Part shown: positions 52,513-61,094 of the stretch, one piece after another
Numbering within the stretch: the stretch's first letter is position 1
How the letters are laid out: each line of letters starts with the position of its first letter
DNA from: Kribbella pittospori
GTDB taxonomy: Bacteria; Actinomycetota; Actinomycetes; Propionibacteriales; Kribbellaceae
Length of the DNA stretch: 64,000 nt
Direction: 5' to 3'
Assembly: GCF_004331465.1 (NCBI RefSeq)
Contig: NZ_SJKB01000006.1
Location: forward strand, 186,001 to 250,000
Position numbers and translations under genes: made by a program
Notes under the pieces: model-generated
Databases searched by the model: none
Told to the model about the DNA's origin: nothing
The model's input: the letters and a program-made list of their open reading frames with translations, nothing else

Positions 52513-53175
52513 CTAGGCGATTGCGGGGAGCTCCGCGGTGATCAGGCCGAGGCGGAGGGCGGTCATGATCGCGTTGGCCCGGTTCGTGGCGCCCAGCTTG
52601 TCGTACAGGCGGGAGACGTAGGTCTTGGCAGTCGACAGGCTGACGAACATCGTGCTCGCGATGGCCGGGACCGACTGGCCCTCGGCCAGCAGCGCGAGCA
52701 CCTCACGCTCCCGAGGGCTGAGTGCCAGCAGGACGGCCTTCTCGGCGGCCTGGCCGCGACGCGACAGGGCCGCCGCGAGTCCGGTCGCGGTGAAGGACGA
52801 CGCGGCCACAGCGGCGTGGCGGATCGCCCCCAGCAGTTCGCTGTTCGGGGCGGTCTTGCCCACGAACGCCGACGCACCGCTGTCGAGGGCCCGGAACAGT
52901 ACGTCATCCTGGTTGTCCCACGTGAGCACCACGATCCCCAGCGCCGGGTGGCGCTCACGCAACTCCCGGGCCAGCAGGAGACCGTCCGCATCGGGCAGCA
53001 CAGCCTCGAGTACGACGACATCCGGACGATGCGACGCGATCACAGCCTCGGCCTCCGAACCCAGACCGCATTCGCCGACGACACTGATCTCCGCATCCGC
53101 GCCGACCAGCCCGATCAAGCCGTACCGGGTCAGCGTGTGGCCGTCGACGATGGCGACGGTGATCGAACTTGTCAT
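52513..53175 (-). CDS. Orphan LuxR-type response regulator with Glu at the phosphoacceptor site
   Basis: A 220-residue NarL-like protein. The receiver shape is kept (TVAIVDGHTLTRYG, VVLTWDNQDD, AFVGKTAP), but the phosphoacceptor Asp is Glu57 (VVVLEAVLPD) and the second acidic-pocket residue after Asp11 is Gly12. The LuxR HTH is intact (LSPREREVLALLAEGQSVPA, VSLSTAKTYVSRLYDKLGAT). ATG 53175 is chosen because the receiver begins right there. It lies immediately downstream of the pilus operon on the same strand, with no kinase nearby. It is likely phosphorylation-independent. Confidence 0.88.
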   Translation of the reverse strand: MTSSITVAIVDGHTLTRYGLIGLVGADAEISVVGECGLGSEAEAVIASHRPDVVVLEAVLPDADGLLLARELRERHPALGIVVLTWDNQDDVLFRALDSGASAFVGKTAPNSELLGAIRHAAVAASSFTATGLAAALSRRGQAAEKAVLLALSPREREVLALLAEGQSVPAIASTMFVSLSTAKTYVSRLYDKLGATNRANAIMTALRLGLITAELPAIA

Positions 53176-53276
53176 GCTGGCCCCCGTGAATTCCCCCTCA
53201 ACACAGAGTGACGAATGCCACCTGCTGTAACTGAAATCGTGAGACTCAGGAGTTCCGTTACGGGATTCAAGCGGGT

Positions 53277-53339
53277 GCTTTCCACCCAGTTGGTTGAACG
53301 CTTGGTTACCTGTTTTCCGGGTCACAAGCGTTGGAAAGC
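53277..53339 (-). promoter_or_regulatory. Nested inverted repeats upstream of the orphan regulator
   Basis: Inner arms AACGCTTG (53297-53304) and CAAGCGTT (53325-53332), outer arms GCTTTCC (53277-53283) and GGAAAGC (53333-53339). The location between pilD and the regulator allows a terminator, leader or operator role; no U-run follows. Confidence 0.5.
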
Positions 53340-53346
53340 AGGGTCT

Positions 53347-54129
53347 TCAGTTCGGCAAGACCAGGCGGTACCAGTCGGCGACCGGGGCAGCGGCGAAGAC
53401 CGCCAGCAGCACCCCCGCGACCATGAACGGCCCGAACGGCAGAGCGCTCTTCCGTTCGGCCCGGCCCCCGGCGATCAGCGCGATCCCGGTCAGTGCACCC
53501 AGCACGAAGGCAGCGAAGGCGCCGATCAGCAACGCCGGCCAGGACAGGTAGGCCAGCACGAAGCCGGTCAGGCCGGCGAGCTTGACGTCGCCCCAACCCA
53601 TCCCAGCCGGGTAGGCCAGCACCAGCAGCAGGTAGAAGCCGAGCAGAGCCGCCGCACCGATGACCGCCCGCCCGAGCGCCCACCAGTCGTGCTCCCACGC
53701 CGCAGCGCAGGCCAGCAGCGCCACGAGCACCGGGTACGACGGGAGCACGATCGCGTTCGGCAGTCGTCGTACGTCGAGGTCGATCAGGGCCAGCGCGATC
53801 CCCGCACCCGTGAACCACAGGTACGCCGGTAGCGCAGCGCTCGCGCCGAACCGCCAGGCAACCGCGGCGAACAGCAGTGCGGTCGCCAACTCGACGAGTG
53901 GATAGCGGATGCTGATCGGCAGCCGACAGTCCGCGCAGCGACCGCGCAGCAACAGCCAGCCCGCCACCGGAACGTTGTGACGTCCCCGCACCGGCCGGCT
54001 GCACCGCGGACAGTGCGACGGAGGGCTCACTACCGACTCGCCTCGTGGAACCCGGTACACCACGAGGTTCAGGAACGATCCGACGGCCAGGCCGAGCAGT
54101 CCCGCGATCAGCACGAGCGCTGGCGTCAT
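53347..54129 (-). CDS. pilD: Type IV prepilin peptidase
   Basis: A 260-residue membrane aspartyl protease/methylase. Zinc Cys pairs CPRC and CADC lie in the N-terminal part, the catalytic Asp motifs are DLDVRRLPN and GMGWGDVKL, and about seven membrane segments are present. It cleaves and N-methylates the prepilins of this operon. Its ATG overlaps the minor-pilin gene by 4 bases. ATG 54129 chosen as the only start before the first membrane segment. Confidence 0.93.
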   Translation of the reverse strand: MTPALVLIAGLLGLAVGSFLNLVVYRVPRGESVVSPPSHCPRCSRPVRGRHNVPVAGWLLLRGRCADCRLPISIRYPLVELATALLFAAVAWRFGASAALPAYLWFTGAGIALALIDLDVRRLPNAIVLPSYPVLVALLACAAAWEHDWWALGRAVIGAAALLGFYLLLVLAYPAGMGWGDVKLAGLTGFVLAYLSWPALLIGAFAAFVLGALTGIALIAGGRAERKSALPFGPFMVAGVLLAVFAAAPVADWYRLVLPN

Positions 54130-55643
54130 CGTCGTACGCTCCAGCTCAGGACCGTCATCTGGCGGGCGCCGGCCACCGGTGAGCCGGTCGGGTCCGTGAT
54201 CTGCACCCGCGCGGTCAACTGCAGCCGCTTCGACGCAGCCGACGAACAGGACGACGTGGTGACGCCGGGACAGACATAGACCGTCAGGTCCACGATCGTG
54301 CTGGCCGTGCCGTAGCCGAGCGAGTCGTCCGGCAGCGAGATCAGCGGCTCCGTGGTGGCGCTCCCGGTCGTTGTCAGTGTCAGTCGCCGGGTGACGATCC
54401 CGAAGTTGAAGTACGGCTGCGCGGTGTTGTTGACCGCGATGTTGATGCTGGCCTTCGGCGCGTAGGCGAAGCCCTCGAAGTAGAAGCTCGGTTTCGTCCC
54501 GTTGCCGCCGTCGGAGATCAGGTCGCAGCCGCCGGTCGTGATGACACAGCCGGACTGCCTGCGCACGGTGATGGCGCCGTTGACCACATCCGACTTGAGC
54601 CCGTACACCGCGGTCGGGATCGAGTTGGCGTGGTACGTCGCGCAGATCTCGGCCTGCGAGTCCTTCGCAAACGCGAGCTGGGTGTCGCCGCCGAACACGA
54701 AGGTCACGCCCACGGCGGAGACGGACTCGATCGGGTTCACACAAGTACCCGGCACGGACGGCGCCGATGCACCGGCAGGCACGCTGCCCGGGGTCAGGCC
54801 GGGGACCGTGCCGCCGACCATCGTGCCGTTGACCGTCCAGACGTGCGACGCACCGAGGGTGAAGTCGAAGTAGTAGGTCCCGGGGTCGAACAGCATCCAG
54901 GACGCCTGGCAGTTGTTGAAGAGGTCTGCGTTGTTGTAGAAGCCCGGACGGAACTCGGCGACTTTGTTCTTGTTGTTGCAGGCAGGGACGCTCGCCGGCG
55001 TGACCGGTGGGTCGGCCGACAACGAGTAGTTCGGGTCGCTGACCGGTGTGGTGATCTTAGTGCAGGAAGGTGTGATCGGGCCGGTACAGCTGCCGACGGC
55101 CCGGATTGGAATGCCGCCTGTCGCGGTGAGCTGAGCCTGCGAGCTGTCGATGCCGGCGTTGGAGATCACGCCACCGTGGATAGTGATCTTCTTGTTGCTC
55201 TGCCCGTAGACCTGACCGTCGGAGCTGGCCGTCCCCAACGTCAGGATGGCGTTGCCCGGCTTGTTGTCGGAGCTGATCGGCACCGGTGCGCCCTGCTGCC
55301 CGGTGCCCGCTTCGCCCTTGCAGACCACAGATGCCGACGACTTCGCGGCTCCGGACTGGCCGTTGGTCGCCGGATAGAAGCCCGGCAACGCCAGCGTGTC
55401 CGAGCCGCCGAAGCACTGGCTGCCGACGTCGTTGGCGAAGGTCGAGCGGCGCAGTTGGTTGATCGCAGCCTGTGCGGCACCGTCGGCGTCGTACACCGAC
55501 CCGGCCTGATCGCGCAGACCGATCGTCGCTCGCTGGCTGGTGTCCGCCTTCGACAGGACGGCACCGGTGGCCAGCCCCACCACGGTGATGATGATCATCA
55601 CGATCACCAGAGCGGCGCCGCGTTCGTCTCGTGGGCGCTTCAT
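54126..55643 (-). CDS. PilX-like exported pilus-associated protein
   Basis: A 505-residue protein beginning MKRPRDERG, then AALVIVMIIITVVGLATGA. The Gly before a hydrophobic helix resembles a prepilin leader, but the residue five after the cleavage Gly is Ile rather than Glu. The rest is a large beta-rich, Cys-bearing region (several Cys pairs, SGCVITTGGCDLIS, VCPGVTTSSCSSA). It is probably a pilus-tip or minor pilin-like protein. Coupled by overlaps to both neighbours. Confidence 0.72.
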   Translation of the reverse strand: MKRPRDERGAALVIVMIIITVVGLATGAVLSKADTSQRATIGLRDQAGSVYDADGAAQAAINQLRRSTFANDVGSQCFGGSDTLALPGFYPATNGQSGAAKSSASVVCKGEAGTGQQGAPVPISSDNKPGNAILTLGTASSDGQVYGQSNKKITIHGGVISNAGIDSSQAQLTATGGIPIRAVGSCTGPITPSCTKITTPVSDPNYSLSADPPVTPASVPACNNKNKVAEFRPGFYNNADLFNNCQASWMLFDPGTYYFDFTLGASHVWTVNGTMVGGTVPGLTPGSVPAGASAPSVPGTCVNPIESVSAVGVTFVFGGDTQLAFAKDSQAEICATYHANSIPTAVYGLKSDVVNGAITVRRQSGCVITTGGCDLISDGGNGTKPSFYFEGFAYAPKASINIAVNNTAQPYFNFGIVTRRLTLTTTGSATTEPLISLPDDSLGYGTASTIVDLTVYVCPGVTTSSCSSAASKRLQLTARVQITDPTGSPVAGARQMTVLSWSVRR

Positions 55644-56239
55644 GACTGCCTCCGTTGTCCAGCGAGGGTCAGCGAGTAGGGCTGCCCTTTGCCGGACGGG
55701 TCACTGATGTCGAACGTGAGTGTGATCGTCTGCGGTACGGCGCTGCCGCTGCCGGTGCACGACGTACTGCAGGTGACCGCGGGCGCGCCATTGAGGTTGT
55801 GGGCGAGCGTCGCCGTCGACGTCAGCGATCCGCCGTCACAGCGCAGTCGCACGAGGTCGGTGCCAGTACGCACGTACGCGACCCGGACCGCGCTCGGGGT
55901 GCCGGCGGCGTCCAACTCGTCCCAGCCCAGCGTCACCACGGTGGACGAACCAGCCGGAGTCGAGCAGGGAAAGCTCACGTTGACCGACTGCGCCAGCGGA
56001 AACGTCTTTGTACCAAGGTCATACGGCTGACGGATCCCGATACTGGCTACGTCCTGTGCCCAGTACGTCGCGGCGATCTGGGCGTCATGCGATTCGTCGA
56101 GCCGAGCGGACGCCGTACCGTCCGTGCGCAGGAAGCCGATCAGCACGTTGCTCAACGGCACCATCACGATGCCGATGATCACGATCGCGACCAGCATCTC
56201 GATCAGTGTGAAGCCCTGCTCCTGCTCGGCCCGCTTCAT
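55640..56239 (-). CDS. PilW/PulG-like minor prepilin
   Basis: A 199-residue prepilin: leader MKRAEQEQG, then FTLIEMLVAIVIIGIVMVPL with Glu five residues after the cleavage Gly. The C-terminal domain has a Cys pair (TCSTSCTGSG). Overlaps on both sides (4 bases) place it in the pilus operon. Confidence 0.85.
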   Translation of the reverse strand: MKRAEQEQGFTLIEMLVAIVIIGIVMVPLSNVLIGFLRTDGTASARLDESHDAQIAATYWAQDVASIGIRQPYDLGTKTFPLAQSVNVSFPCSTPAGSSTVVTLGWDELDAAGTPSAVRVAYVRTGTDLVRLRCDGGSLTSTATLAHNLNGAPAVTCSTSCTGSGSAVPQTITLTFDISDPSGKGQPYSLTLAGQRRQS

Positions 56240-56682
56240 GCGCAGACTCCGTCGGCGGCTCGGCAGGGCTTGCGCAGGATCACGTCCAGGCGCTCGGTCG
56301 CCCGGGTGCCGTTCGAGACCGTCAACGTCACCTTCTGCAGCCCGTTGTCGGCGCCACACGCTCCCCAGCTCGACCCGCTCCAGCTCTGTGCGGCTGTCGC
56401 TGTGGCCACATACCCGGCCGGTACGGCGAGGCCGATGGCAGCCGGTGAGTACGCCGACGCGCCCGCACACGGCGTGTAGCCCGACCCGGCGACGTAGCTC
56501 TCCACCGCCTCGGCGTACGTGCGGACGGTCGCGGCCGCGACCGTCTGCTTGCGGTGAATGTCGGACATCATGATCGAGGTCGTCAGGCCGGCCATGATCG
56601 CGACCACCGCGATGCCCATGATCGCGACCGCGATCATGATCTCCAGCAGCGACTCGCCGCGCTCGGACGGCCGCCGGCTCAT
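56236..56682 (-). CDS. PilV-like minor prepilin
   Basis: A 148-residue prepilin: MSRRPSERG, then ESLLEIMIAVAIMGIAVVAI with Glu at position 5 after Gly. The C-terminal part contains three Cys residues (GYTPCAGAS, WGACGADNG, LRKPCRAADGVC). Overlaps the PilC gene start by 4 bases. Confidence 0.85.
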   Translation of the reverse strand: MSRRPSERGESLLEIMIAVAIMGIAVVAIMAGLTTSIMMSDIHRKQTVAAATVRTYAEAVESYVAGSGYTPCAGASAYSPAAIGLAVPAGYVATATAAQSWSGSSWGACGADNGLQKVTLTVSNGTRATERLDVILRKPCRAADGVCA

Positions 56683-57884
56683 GACTGGACCTGGCGGAAG
56701 ATGCCGTACATCGCGGACACCAGGGCGATCGCGACGAATCCGACGATGATGCCCATGACAACGATCACGAGCGGCTCGATCAGGCCGATCAGCTTCTTCA
56801 GCTTGTAGTCCAGCTCGCCCTCGTAGTAGCCGGCGGTGACCTCGAGCTGGGTGTCCAGCGTCCCGGTGTCCTCGCCGACCCGCATCATCTGGGCCGCCGT
56901 CTTCGGGAACAGCTTGGTGGCCGCGAGCGGCCCGGCCAGACCCTCTCCCTCCAGCAGGGCCTCTCCTGCCCCGGCAAGGGAGCGCCTGAACACCAGGTTC
57001 GGCAGCGAACCCGTCGCCACCCGGAGCGCCTCCGGCAGCTGGACGCCAGCGCTCACCATCGACGACAGGATCCGGCAGAACCGTTCGACCAGAGCGAACT
57101 GGATCGTGTCGCCGACCACCGGCAACGCCAGGAAGAATCTGTCCCGCAGATAGCGGCCGCCATGGGTCTGCACGACGCCGAAGAACAGCAGGGCCAGTAC
57201 GGCGACGCCACCACCAACAGCCCACCACCATCCGGTCAGGAAGTCCGTGACGGCGAGCAGCATCCGGGTCGGCAGCGGCAGGGTGGCGTGCAGACCGGCG
57301 AAGAAGTCCTTGAACCGCGGCAGCACGAACGCCGACAGCACCACCACGGTGACGACCGACATCACGGCCACGATCGACGGGTAGATCATCGCCTGCTTGA
57401 TCTTGCGCCGCGCCTCGAGGTCACGCTCCAGGTACTTGGCCAACTGCTCCAGCACCGAGTCCAGCTGTCCGCTGAGCTCGGCGGAGCGGAGGATGCCGCG
57501 GTAGAACTCGGGGAAGATCTTCGGGTGCCGGTCGAAGCAATCCGACAACTTCTCGCCGCCGCGCAGGCCGTCCTCGACCCCGGCCATCATCCGCCGCACC
57601 GACGCGTTGCCGGACTCCTCGCCCAGCGAGTGCACGGCGTCGATCAGCGGCAGCCCTGCCTTGATGAAGGCACCGAGCTGGCGGGACAGGTGCATGACCT
57701 CTTCCCGCTTCACCTTGCGGGCGGTGATCTCGAGTTGCAGGATGCTGCGCTTCTCGGAGACCCGGATGTCGCGCAGTTCCCGTTCGTACAAAGCCAGCTC
57801 GGCGTCCTCGCGGCTCTGCGCCCGGGTGGTGCCCTTGGCGACCTGGCCGCCCGGCGCAGTCGCGACGTACGCGTATCTGGTCAT
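56679..57884 (-). CDS. pilC: Type IV pilus inner-membrane platform protein
   Basis: A 401-residue GspF/PilC protein with two cytoplasmic T2SSF domains (VMHLSRQLGAFIKAGLPLID and VERFCRILSSMVSAGVQLPE) and three membrane segments, as in the family. ATG 57884 lies 3 bases beyond the PilB stop. It links the ATPases to the pilin pool. Confidence 0.94.
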   Translation of the reverse strand: MTRYAYVATAPGGQVAKGTTRAQSREDAELALYERELRDIRVSEKRSILQLEITARKVKREEVMHLSRQLGAFIKAGLPLIDAVHSLGEESGNASVRRMMAGVEDGLRGGEKLSDCFDRHPKIFPEFYRGILRSAELSGQLDSVLEQLAKYLERDLEARRKIKQAMIYPSIVAVMSVVTVVVLSAFVLPRFKDFFAGLHATLPLPTRMLLAVTDFLTGWWWAVGGGVAVLALLFFGVVQTHGGRYLRDRFFLALPVVGDTIQFALVERFCRILSSMVSAGVQLPEALRVATGSLPNLVFRRSLAGAGEALLEGEGLAGPLAATKLFPKTAAQMMRVGEDTGTLDTQLEVTAGYYEGELDYKLKKLIGLIEPLVIVVMGIIVGFVAIALVSAMYGIFRQVQS

Positions 57885-57887
57885 CGG

Positions 57888-59525
57888 TCAGCTCCCGACC
57901 ATGTAGATGGAACGCATGACCTCGCCGACCGTGGTGATACCCGACTCAGCCAGCCGGACGCCCTCCTCGGTCAGGGTGCGCATGCCGTCGTACCGGGCCG
58001 CCTTGCGGATCTCGTCGTGCGAGGCACGGTCGACGATCAGTTCGCGGATCGTGTCCGTCACCGGCATCAGCTCGTACACGCCGGTCCGCTCCAGGAACCC
58101 TGTCTGTGCGCAGAAGTTGCAGCCTGCGCCGCGGACGAAGCCGTCCGGCGGCGGCGTGCCGCCGGCACTGGCGAGGAACGCGAGCTCCTCGGTCTTCGGT
58201 TGGTAGTACTCGCGGCAGTTCATGCAGATCCGGCGTACCAGCCGCTGTGAGACCACGGCGGTCACGGACGACGCCACCAGGAAGTTCTCGATCCCCATGT
58301 CCAGCAGGCGATGCAGAGCGGTGGCGGCGTCGGTCGCGTGCAGCGACGAGAGCACCAGGTGACCGGTCAGTGCGGACTGTACGGCGATCCGCGCGGTGTC
58401 CACGTCCCGCACCTCGCCGACCAGGATCACATCCGGGTCCTGCCGCAGGATCGACCGCAGACCGCCGGCGAAGGTGATACCGGCCGCCTCGTTGATCTGG
58501 ATCTGGTTGATCGAGTCAAAGGTGTACTCCACCGGGTCCTCGATCGTCATGACGTTCCGCTCCGGGCTGTTGATCTCCCCCAGCGATCCGTACAGCGTGG
58601 TGGTCTTGCCACTGCCGGTGGGCCCGGCGCAGATGACCATGCCGTACGGCGCCCGCAGCAGCCGCGCGTACGTCGTGGCCAGGTGCTCCGGCATCCCGAG
58701 CTGGCCGAGCTCGAACAGCGGTCGGCTCTTGTCCAGCAATCGCAGTACGACCTTCTCGCCGCCGACCACCGCGGTGGTGGCGACGCGGATGTCGACCGGG
58801 CGACCCTCGACATCCATGCTGATCTGGCCGTCCTGCGGCCGCCGGCGTTCGACGATGTTGAGGTCGGCCAGGATCTTGATCCGGCTGACCACGGCCGGTC
58901 CGATCGAACCGGGCAGCTCGAGTACGTCGTGCAGCGCGCCGTCGATCCGGTACCGCACTCGGACCCGGTCACCGTGCGGCTCGATGTGCACGTCCGACGC
59001 ACGGTCGCGCAGCGCCTGAGTGATCACCAGTTGCACGACCTGGACCACCGGCGCGTCCTCGCTGGCACCCGGTGCGTCGTCGCGGACATCCTTGCGGACG
59101 GCGTCGCGCGCCGCGAAGACCTTCACCCGGTCGTCGATCCCGGTCAGCGCGCGGTACGCGGTGCCGATGGCATGCAGGACATCGGTCGGCGCGGCCAGCA
59201 TCAGCGCGACCCGCCGGCCGAGCGCGGCCTGCAACTCGTCGCCGACGGTCGGGTCGGCGACCGCGACCACGACGACCTCGTCGCGGAGCTCCAGCGGTAC
59301 GGCGACCAGGTTGCGCGCTGTGAACTCGTCGAGCAGCGCAGCTGCGGCCGGGTCCGGGCTCACAGTGCGCAGGTCGACCAGTTCCAGGTGATGCTGCTCG
59401 GCCAGGTGACTCGCTCGGGTCCGCTCGATCCGCAGGTCCTGCTCGGTGGTGGCCGGACGCACCTCGGGACGCGGAGTGGACGCGGCGTGCCGGGCCTCGG
59501 GCCGGCCGCTCCTCCGGAGCTTCAT
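57888..59525 (-). CDS. pilB: Type IV pilus extension ATPase
   Basis: A 545-residue GspE/PilB ATPase: an N-terminal GspE_N-like region, Walker A GPTGSGKTTT, the Asp box RNVMTIEDPVEYTF, Walker B DPDVILVGEVRD and the His box. The zinc cysteines CMNC and CNFC near the end mark PilB. The gene overlaps pilT by 4 bases. Confidence 0.95.
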   Translation of the reverse strand: MKLRRSGRPEARHAASTPRPEVRPATTEQDLRIERTRASHLAEQHHLELVDLRTVSPDPAAAALLDEFTARNLVAVPLELRDEVVVVAVADPTVGDELQAALGRRVALMLAAPTDVLHAIGTAYRALTGIDDRVKVFAARDAVRKDVRDDAPGASEDAPVVQVVQLVITQALRDRASDVHIEPHGDRVRVRYRIDGALHDVLELPGSIGPAVVSRIKILADLNIVERRRPQDGQISMDVEGRPVDIRVATTAVVGGEKVVLRLLDKSRPLFELGQLGMPEHLATTYARLLRAPYGMVICAGPTGSGKTTTLYGSLGEINSPERNVMTIEDPVEYTFDSINQIQINEAAGITFAGGLRSILRQDPDVILVGEVRDVDTARIAVQSALTGHLVLSSLHATDAATALHRLLDMGIENFLVASSVTAVVSQRLVRRICMNCREYYQPKTEELAFLASAGGTPPPDGFVRGAGCNFCAQTGFLERTGVYELMPVTDTIRELIVDRASHDEIRKAARYDGMRTLTEEGVRLAESGITTVGEVMRSIYMVGS

Positions 59526-60616
59526 GCCAGCACCCCCGCCCGCAGCCGCGGACGTGCCTCGACGTCCTTCGGGTAGAGGCTGCGCGCGACGGCGTCGTCG
59601 TACGAGACGAAGCCGTTCTGGACCAGGGCGGACAGCGACTGCTCCAAGGTGAGCATGCCGTCGCGCTGACCGGTGACGACCGAGTTGCGCAGCTGGTGCG
59701 TCTTGCCTTCCTTGATCAGGTTCCGGACCGCGGCATCGGCGACCATCACCTCGTACGCCGCGATCAGGCCGCCCCCGATCCGGGGGATCAACCGCTGGTA
59801 GACGACCCCGGTGAGCGCGGCCGCGAGCTGGATCCGAACCTGCGCCTGCTGCTCGGCTGGGAAGACGTCGATGATGCGGGCGAGTGACTGCGCGCTGTCG
59901 TTGGTGTGCAGGGTCGCGAAGACCAGGTGCCCGGTCTCCGCGATGGTCAGAGCGAACCGGATCGACTCCAGGTCGCGCATCTCACCGACCAGCAAGACAT
60001 CGGGATCCTCGCGGAGCGCGGAGCGCAGCGCGTCCGGGAAGCTCGCCGTGTCGCTGCCGACCTCGCGCTGGTTCACGGCCGACAACTTGTGGTCGTGCAC
60101 GTACTCGATCGGGTCCTCGACGGTGATGATGTGGCACGCGCGGTCGGTATTGATCCGGTCGATCATCGCGGCGAGCGTGGTCGACTTGCCCGACCCGGTC
60201 GGGCCGGTGACCAGGACCAGCCCCTGGTGCTTGCGGGTGAACTCGTACAGCACCGGCGGCAGACCGAGTTCGTCCATCGTCGGGATCTGGCGCGGGATCA
60301 TCCGCAGCGCCACCGCGACGTCACCGCGCTGGGTGAACGCGTTGCCGCGGATCCGGGCCTCGTCGCGCCAGGAGAACGAGAAGTCGTGTTCGTGCTTGGT
60401 GTTCCACTCCGCGGACTGCTCGGCGGTGAGCACCTCGTCGAGCAGGCGGCCGGTGTCGTCACGGGTCAGCACCTCGGTGCTGCTGACGGAGTACAGGCTG
60501 CCGTGCACGCGGATCTGCGGTGGCATGCCCGCGGTCAGCAGCAGGTCCGTGCCGCCCGCGTTCCAGAGCTCTTCGAGCAGCAGGTCGACCCGGCTGCCAC
60601 GAGCAAGACTGATCAT
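59522..60616 (-). CDS. pilT: Type IV pilus retraction ATPase
   Basis: A 364-residue ATPase: Walker A TGPTGSGKSTT, Asp/Walker B boxes (HIITVEDPIEYVHD, DPDVLLVGEMRD) and the retraction signature AVRNLIKEGKTHQL near the C terminus. GGAG lies upstream of ATG 60616. It is preceded by a hairpin (60652-60692) that separates it from pilA. Retraction implies twitching or DNA uptake. Confidence 0.95.
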   Translation of the reverse strand: MISLARGSRVDLLLEELWNAGGTDLLLTAGMPPQIRVHGSLYSVSSTEVLTRDDTGRLLDEVLTAEQSAEWNTKHEHDFSFSWRDEARIRGNAFTQRGDVAVALRMIPRQIPTMDELGLPPVLYEFTRKHQGLVLVTGPTGSGKSTTLAAMIDRINTDRACHIITVEDPIEYVHDHKLSAVNQREVGSDTASFPDALRSALREDPDVLLVGEMRDLESIRFALTIAETGHLVFATLHTNDSAQSLARIIDVFPAEQQAQVRIQLAAALTGVVYQRLIPRIGGGLIAAYEVMVADAAVRNLIKEGKTHQLRNSVVTGQRDGMLTLEQSLSALVQNGFVSYDDAVARSLYPKDVEARPRLRAGVLA

Positions 60617-60651
60617 GGTGATCTCCAGGTGGTGGAAGAAGTCGGTGGAAG

Positions 60652-60692
60652 CCGGTGGAGAGAGGCATTTCAGGGATGCCCCTCCCCACCGG
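60652..60692 (-). ncRNA. Intercistronic hairpin between pilA and pilT
   Basis: On the minus-strand RNA, CCGGUGG..GGCAU pairs with AUGCC..CCACCGG over 17 positions, with two G.U pairs, around a 7-base loop. On the plus strand those two positions are A-C mismatches, so the structure is complete only in the sense transcript. Probably an attenuator or mRNA-stability element. Confidence 0.7.
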
Positions 60693-60704
60693 AACCTCAG
60701 ACGA

Positions 60705-61046
60705 TCAGCCCGCGGTGCAGCCGGCCGGCGGGGCGGTCAGGGTCAACGAGCCGTCGGTCGTGCTGGCGCCGGTCACGTACTTGGGCGTGCCGGGCCGCAG
60801 GAATCCGTTGGTCACCAGACCCGCCAGGTCGGTGTAGGTGCCCTTCTGTGCGTAGTTGGCCTCTTCGGCCACGGCGATGGTCTTGACCTCGGCCTTGCAG
60901 GCCGAGAGCGCACCGCGGTCGGTGATGCCGTTGACGGCGAAGACGACGATGCCGGCCAGGACGCCGAGGATGACGATGACCATCAGGAGTTCGATCAGGG
61001 TGAAGCCGGACTCGTTGCGGCGGGCTTCGCGAATGCGGTCGAGCAT
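60705..61046 (-). CDS. pilA: Type IV major prepilin
   Basis: A 113-residue prepilin: leader MLDRIREARRNESG, cleavage before FTLIELLMVIVILGVLAGIV with Glu5 of the mature protein present. A C-terminal Cys pair (SACKAEV and PPAGCTAG) is expected to form the D-loop disulfide. ATG 61046 is preferred to an in-frame TTG at 61067. It is expected to be the most abundant product of the operon. Confidence 0.92.
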   Translation of the reverse strand: MLDRIREARRNESGFTLIELLMVIVILGVLAGIVVFAVNGITDRGALSACKAEVKTIAVAEEANYAQKGTYTDLAGLVTNGFLRPGTPKYVTGASTTDGSLTLTAPPAGCTAG

Positions 61047-61094
61047 GATGTTTTCTCTTTCTGACAAAGGATTTGATGGATGTGTGCGGTACGG

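Noticed and set aside
53277..53339. Cyclic-di-GMP riboswitch upstream of the pilus-linked regulator
   Set aside because: Considered because such switches often control pili, but the conserved GEMM tetraloop/receptor sequences are not present.
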